From the NCBI RefSeq assembly GCF_000224415.1, contig NZ_AFXQ01000002.1, forward strand, positions 186,001 through 250,000: a DNA stretch of 64,000 nucleotides, given 5' to 3'. Shown here one piece after another: positions 56,522 to 64,000 of the stretch. The stretch's first letter is position 1, and each line of letters begins with the position of its first letter. Position numbers and translations under genes: made by a program. Below the pieces are notes generated by a model. It saw only the letters and a program-made list of their open reading frames with translations, did no database searches and was not told the origin of the DNA. The stretch comes from Citricoccus sp. CH26A. GTDB lineage: Bacteria; Actinomycetota; Actinomycetes; Actinomycetales; Micrococcaceae.

Positions 56522-57389
56522 TCAGTCCGTGCCGGCCCGCACCACGGAGTCCCAGAGCGCGTCGGCCCAGGGCATGTCCGGGTTGACCTGACCGGGACTG
56601 GCCGGACCGGGGACGGGGTCCTCGATCGCCTGGTCGCCGCCGATCACCATGTAGGCCTTCTCCCCCGGCATGACGAGGTTGAACCGGTCCCGGGCCTGCT
56701 GCTGGATGTAGGCGGGATCGTCCCAGCGGGCGATCTGGGCGGTGAGCCGGCGCTGCTCCTCCTGCTGGGCGGAGATGTCCTCCTGGACGGTCCGCAGTTC
56801 GGCCTGCTGGTCCAGGTACACGCGCAGGGTCGGGGCCAGCAGCACGGCGGCCACGAACAGCACGACCAGCAGGGCCACGGAACGCCCCGAGAAGTTCCGG
56901 GCCGGCACGGGCTCGACGACGGCGGGCCGGGAGGGGCCCGGCGAGGGCCGCGCCGTGCGGGCCGCGGGGGCGCCCCCGGGCCTGGCCCGGCGCAGCAGGT
57001 CCCCGGCGGGCGGCGGCGCGGCGTTCGGCCGCGGTGAGGTCGGTACGGGGGGCGGGGGTGGCCTCGGGGGCCGTTGCCTCGGTGGTCGTCTCGGCGTCCT
57101 CGGACGCCTCCGGGCCGGCGGCACGGGCGGTGTCCGCAGCGCCGGCGGGAGCCCGGGTGCGGGCCGACGCGGGATCCCGGTGCGCGGAATGGGCGGCCGA
57201 CGGGGCGGGCCGGCCCGATGCCTCCGACGGGGCGTCGCCGACGTGGAGGGACGGCGCGGCGTCCAGCGGGATGACCTTGGCCGAGTGGCCGGTGACACAG
57301 GTGGTGCGGCCGGCGGTTCCGGTGGCGACCAGGGACCGCTGGGCAGAGGGGCGGGCGGACTTGGGGACGCGGGGCCGACGAGTCGCCAC
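56522..57389 (-). pseudogene. FtsB/DivIC-family septum formation initiator, interrupted by a frameshift
   Basis: The 3' part encodes a typical FtsB/DivIC protein: one helix (SVALLVVLFVAAVLLAPTLRVYL), a coiled coil (QAELRTVQEDISAQQEEQRRL) and IQQQARDRFNLVMPGEKAYMV. The 5' part, from GTG 57389 with GGAGG upstream, encodes a basic, Ala/Pro-rich cytoplasmic region in another frame (ATRRPRVPKSARPSAQ...). Removing one base from the C4 run at 57001-57004 joins them (RRAAARRDLLRRARPGG). The gene sits between eno and DUF501-ppx as in Rv1024. Since this division protein is normally essential, a sequencing error is likely. Confidence 0.8.
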
Positions 57390-57480
57390 CTGTACCTCCA
57401 CTCGGTGTCCGTGACCGGGTCTGGCGCCGGGCCGCCGCCTGGTCCCCTGGCCGGGTCGTCAGGGATCTCCACCGAGGATA

Positions 57481-57521
57481 CCGGCTCCGGGTGCCGGGCC
57501 CGAACAGCGCGCCGGAGCCGG
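57481..57521. terminator. Hairpin between eno and the ftsB-like gene
   Basis: CCGGCTCCGG and CCGGAGCCGG form a perfect 10-bp stem with a 21-nt loop. With the next hairpin it may attenuate readthrough from eno. Confidence 0.4.
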
Positions 57522-57529
57522 GGGCCGGT

Positions 57530-57582
57530 GAGGCGCCCTCGCCCCGCCTCCGCCTCAGGCGGGCACGGGGCGGGGACGCCTC
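57530..57582 (-). terminator. Probable eno terminator
   Basis: GAGGCG/CGCCTC closes a longer imperfect stem including CCCCGCC/GGCGGGG-like segments, beginning 8 nt past the eno stop. Confidence 0.45.
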
Positions 57583-57589
57583 GGGGCGG

Positions 57590-59704
<2,115 letters not shown>

Positions 59705-59708
<4 letters not shown>

Positions 59709-60949
59709 GCCCGGTCGTCGTCCGCGCCGGGGCCCTCGTCCCCGTCCTCGTCGACGAACGCCTCCAGGATCACCGGGCCCTCGGAGGTGGCCCCGGTGGA
59801 GATGACCTCCCCCCAGGACTCCACGAGCAGCTCGGCCAGGACCTCGCGCTCCTCGAGCGGGAGGAAGGCCGCCTCGGCGGCGTTGAGCTGGAAGTCCAGC
59901 AGTTCCTCCAGCGAGTAGCCGAAGACCTCGGCCAGCAGGTAGAGCTCGTCGGTGAGGGACACCCCGCTCATCAACCGGTTGTCCGGGTTGATCGTCACCC
60001 GGAAGCCCAGCTGGTGGAGCATGTCGATCGGGTGCGTGGAGACGGTCCCGCCGTAGGCCTCCACGGCGCCGGTCTGCAGGTTGGACGAGGGGCAGACCTC
60101 CAGGGCGATCCCCCGGTCCCGCACCCAGGCGGCCGTCTCACCGAGGTCCACGAGCGCGGAGTCCGCGCCGACACGCTCCCCGTTCTCGTCCACCGCGTCG
60201 AACTCCACGGTGATGTCGTCCGCGATCCGCACCCCGTGGCCCAGGCGCAGGGCCCGGCCGTTGAGCAGGGCGTCGCGGATGGAATCCACGCCGTCCGACT
60301 CCCCGGCGTGCACGGTGGCCGGGAAGTGCTGGGCGGCCAGCCAGGTGAAGGCCTCGGTGAAGCGGGCCGGGGGGAAGCCCGTCTCCGGTCCGGCGATGTC
60401 GAAGCCGACGGCCCCGGCCTGGCGGTGGCGCACGGCCAGCTCGGCGATCTCCATCGAGCGGTCGTTCTGGCGCATGGCGGTGATGAGCTGGCCGACCCGG
60501 ATGGTGGCGCCGGCGTCCTCGGCGTTGGCCACGCCCTCGTCGAGGCCCGCCTGCACGGCCTCTACCGCCTGGTCCAGGGTGAGCCCGCCGGCCAGGTGCT
60601 GCTCGGGGGCCCAGCGGACCTCGGCGTACACGACGCCGTCCTCCACGAGGTCCTCGACGAACTCACGGGCCACGCGGTGCAGGTGCTCCGCGGTCTGCAT
60701 CACGGCGATCGTGTGGTCGAAGGTCTCCAGGTAGCGCTCCAGCGTGCCCGAGTTCGCGGACTCCGCGAACCAGTGGGCCAGGTCATCGGCGGTGTCGGCG
60801 GGCAGGGCGTGCTCGGCCGAGGCGGCCAGCTCGAGGATGGTGGCCGGGCGCAGGCCGCCGTCCAGGTGGTCGTGGAGGCTGATCTTGGGCAGGGCCGCCA
60901 GGTCGATGTCGAGCGGGGAGGGAGCGGTGAATTCGATCGCGTCAGTCAC
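59705..60949 (-). CDS. add: Adenosine deaminase
   Basis: 414-residue zinc enzyme deaminating adenosine and deoxyadenosine to inosine. Zinc ligands are in LHDHLDGGLRPAT; the catalytic Glu in TVHAGESDGVDSIRDAL; then GHGVRI, EVCPSSNLQTGA and INPDNRLMSG with the Asp ligands. A C-terminal acidic tail follows. The GTG start has TAGACT exactly 6 nt upstream, located inside the end of dedA, so it can be transcribed independently. Coupled to mazG downstream. Confidence 0.93.
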
Positions 60950-61583
60950 GGGGCGAGTCTACGGGAGGCACCGTCGGCCCCTGGCCGGCGAGTCGGGCGT
61001 ACACCCGCCTGAGGAGCACGTCGAGGAGCCAGCCGGCGACGGCGGCCGCCACCAGGGCGACCAGGATCTGCAGCAGCGTGTTGTCCAGCCAACCGGCCGT
61101 GGCCCGGGCGATGCCGATCGAATAGGCCGACCACAGCACCGCGGCGACGGTGTCCAGCACGGTGAAGCGCGTCCTCGGGTACCCGGTGGCCCCGGCGGTG
61201 TAGTTCACGGCGACCCGGCCGCCGGGGATGTACCGGGCGGTGCAGATGACCAGGGCGCCGTGACCGTCCAGGGCCCTGCGGGCCGAGCCCACCGCCCGCC
61301 GGGCCGAGCGGGTGCGCATCCACCGGAACCGGTCGACACCGATCCGCCGGCCCAGGGTGTAGGCGATCTGGTCCCCGGTGATGGCCCCGAGGGCCCCGGC
61401 CAGCCAGACCCACCACAGGGACACGGTCTGCTCCTGGCCGGAGACCGAGGCCAGCGCCACCAGGACCGACTCGGACGGCACGACGGGGAAGAACCCGTCG
61501 ATGGTGCACAGCAGGTAGACGGCAAGCAGCACCCACCACTGGCCGGCGGCGTGGAGGACGATGTCCTCGATCAGCTGCAGCAC
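60942..61583 (-). CDS. DedA family membrane protein
   Basis: 213 residues with about five membrane segments and the DedA signature FFPVVPSESVLVALASV early, then GAITGDQIAYTLGRRIG and the Arg/Pro/Gly-rich CTARYIPGGRVAVNYTAG. DedA proteins act in undecaprenyl-phosphate/phospholipid recycling in some bacteria; the role here is inferred. The GTG start is leaderless-like (TAGGCT, 6 nt). Its 3' end overlaps the add start by 8 bp. Confidence 0.85.
   Translation of the reverse strand: MLQLIEDIVLHAAGQWWVLLAVYLLCTIDGFFPVVPSESVLVALASVSGQEQTVSLWWVWLAGALGAITGDQIAYTLGRRIGVDRFRWMRTRSARRAVGSARRALDGHGALVICTARYIPGGRVAVNYTAGATGYPRTRFTVLDTVAAVLWSAYSIGIARATAGWLDNTLLQILVALVAAAVAGWLLDVLLRRVYARLAGQGPTVPPVDSPRD
60956..60961 (-). 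promoter_or_regulatory. -10 element of add inside dedA
   Basis: TAGACT on the minus strand is 6 nt from the add GTG and lies within the final codons of dedA. Confidence 0.5.
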
Positions 61584-61589
61584 GGTGCC

Positions 61590-61595
61590 AGCCTA
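61590..61595 (-). promoter_or_regulatory. -10 element of dedA (leaderless type)
   Basis: TAGGCT then GGCACC then GTG; the same 12-base arrangement precedes manA. Confidence 0.5.
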
Positions 61596-61608
61596 TCGGC
61601 GCGGTCCC

Positions 61609-62977
<1,369 letters not shown>

Positions 62978-62985
<8 letters not shown>

Positions 62986-63475
62986 GACGTCCACGGTAGC
63001 CCGCCATGTCCGCGGGGCCGAACGCGGAGGGCAGGACCTGGTCCATGGTCAGCTCGCCCTCGGGGCCCATCAGCAGCATGCCCGGGGCGTGGAACTCGAA
63101 GAGCAACTGTCGGCACCGGCCGCAGGGCATGAGGACCTCACCCTCTCCGTTGACGCAGTAGAACGCCACCAGCCGGCCCCCGCCGGTCATCTGCAGCTGG
63201 GACACCAGGGAGCACTCGGCACACAGGGTCAGCCCGAGCGAGGCGTTCTCGATGTTGCAGCCGGCTACGATCCGGCCGTCCTCGACCATGGCGGCCGCCC
63301 CGACGGGGAACGAGGAGTAGGGCACGTAGGCCCGCGTCATCGCGGCGCGCGCCGCGGACTCCAGGCGCTTCCAGTCCACTCCCGAGCCGACGCCGGTCAG
63401 TCGCGGGAGGGAGGCGGTCAGCGGGATGTCGTCCGCGAAGGCCTCGTCGATGTTGTCGTTGTAGAACTCGGTCAC
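62978..63475 (-). CDS. cdd: Cytidine deaminase
   Basis: 165-residue zinc enzyme deaminating cytidine and deoxycytidine. Cys85 and catalytic Glu87 in LTLCAECSL and Cys118/Cys121 in MPCGRCRQLL form the zinc site; YVPYSSFPVGAA is the conserved entry motif. A ~30-residue N-terminal extension precedes the domain. The GTG at 63475 has AAGGAG 6 nt upstream, inside the end of the permease gene, which it follows after 2 nt. Confidence 0.94.
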
Positions 63476-63477
63476 GG

Positions 63478-64000
63478 CTACTCCTTCACGTAGGGTGTGC
63501 CGGCGGCCGCCGGACCTCGCGACCTGCCCACCAGGCCGGCCACCACCAGGATGGTCACGAGGTAGGGCAGCATCGCCATGAACTGGCTGGGCACCGGTGT
63601 GCCGAGGATGGCCAGGACGTACTGCATGTTGGTGGCGAAGCCGAACAGCAGGGCGGCGAAGAACGCACCGATCGGGTTCCACCGGCCGAAGATCACCGCC
63701 GCCAGGGCGATGAAGCCCTGCCCGGCGGTCATCTCCTTCGAGAAGGAGGAGGAGTTCACCAGCGTGAAGAACGCACCGCCCATCCCCGCGATCGCCCCGG
63801 CCAGCAGCACGTTGACGTAGCGGGTGCGCAGGACGTTGATGCCTACGGTGTCCGCCGCCTTGGGGTGCTCGCCGACGGCCCGCACGCGCAGTCCCCACCG
63901 GGTGCGGAACAACCCCACGTACAGCGCCGCCACGATCAGGTACATCCCGTAACCGAGCACGGTCTGGTCGAAGAGGATCGGGCCGATGACCGGGATGTCC
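63478..64000 (-). CDS. ABC transporter permease, nucleoside/simple-sugar type (partial)
   Basis: The frame is open to the right window edge, giving about 173 C-terminal residues. They contain membrane helices and the RVRAVGEHPKAADTVGINV coupling loop of the BPD_transp_2 (branched-chain/simple sugar) permeases, with NPIGAFFAALLFGFATNMQYVL following. The operon with cdd and deoA makes nucleoside uptake (YufQ/NupQ-like) the likely function. Confidence 0.82.
   Translation of the reverse strand, partial: DIPVIGPILFDQTVLGYGMYLIVAALYVGLFRTRWGLRVRAVGEHPKAADTVGINVLRTRYVNVLLAGAIAGMGGAFFTLVNSSSFSKEMTAGQGFIALAAVIFGRWNPIGAFFAALLFGFATNMQYVLAILGTPVPSQFMAMLPYLVTILVVAGLVGRSRGPAAAGTPYVKE

Overview
The window is very GC-rich and densely coded, with many GTG starts and short intergenic gaps. 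It looks like a chromosomal segment of a high-GC actinobacterium, most likely a Micrococcaceae member (Micrococcus/Citricoccus/Kocuria/Arthrobacter-like). Supporting markers are a mycothiol conjugate amidase, a WhiB regulator, actinobacterial DUF families (DUF3499, DUF4245, DUF4307, DUF5719, DUF501, TIGR03089) and a 40-residue-insert type SahH. Several blocks match, from memory, gene neighbourhoods of Mycobacterium tuberculosis: sahH-DUF3499-zincin-whiB2-TIGR03089-LCP-purE/K-gtrA (around Rv3248-Rv3277); greA-DUF4307-mca-DUF255-hemolysin III-uppS-phoH2-fum-glpX-DUF4245 (around Rv1080-Rv1100); mazG-eno-ftsB/divIC-DUF501-ppx (around Rv1021-Rv1026); and add-deoA-cdd (around Rv3313-Rv3315).

Layout. 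1-10.6 kb: the tail of a transglutaminase-type membrane protein, succinate-semialdehyde dehydrogenase, RsmI, a protein O-mannosyltransferase, an acyl-CoA synthetase, and three membrane proteins (DUF1461, SpoIIM, RDD). 10.6-25.9 kb: SahH; a cell-envelope and regulatory cluster (DUF3499, zincin-like protein, DUF5719, large glycosyltransferase, WhiB, TIGR03089, GtrA); the purine genes purK-purE; an LCP cell-wall ligase; and L-2-hydroxyglutarate oxidase. 25.9-33.4 kb: central carbon genes (manA, glpX, carbonic anhydrase, fumC), with a small graveyard of LuxR and ABC-ATPase remnants in front of fumC, then Nudix, prepilin peptidase and rhomboid genes. 33.4-47.6 kb: a probable small RNA, PhoH, UppS, hemolysin III, DUF255, Mca, DUF4307, GreA, GPP34, DoxX, threonine deaminase, an AI-2E permease, an aldose epimerase and a Bax-inhibitor-like protein with a frameshift.

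48.8-51.7 kb is the accessory region. It is a 2.8-kb integrated element inserted at the 3' end of a tRNA gene with a UAA anticodon. It is bounded by a 23-bp direct repeat of the tRNA 3' end and carries paired arm-type repeats near each end. It contains a tyrosine recombinase inactivated by an in-frame stop codon, and one cargo gene for a secreted leucine-rich-repeat/S-layer-homology surface protein. The tRNA itself is unusual: it would read a leucine codon but lacks the long variable arm of leucine tRNAs.

51.8-64 kb: type II NADH dehydrogenase, a mycosin-like subtilase, a DUF501-Ppx fusion, an FtsB/DivIC protein (frameshifted), enolase, MazG, and a nucleoside-salvage run (adenosine deaminase, DedA, thymidine phosphorylase, cytidine deaminase, nucleoside-type ABC permease) that leaves the window on the right.

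Two expression themes recur. Many genes have a TANNNT hexamer exactly 6 (sometimes 7-8) nt upstream of the start codon, the arrangement expected for leaderless mRNAs. Convergent gene pairs are often separated by long, near-perfect GC-rich hairpins acting as bidirectional terminators.
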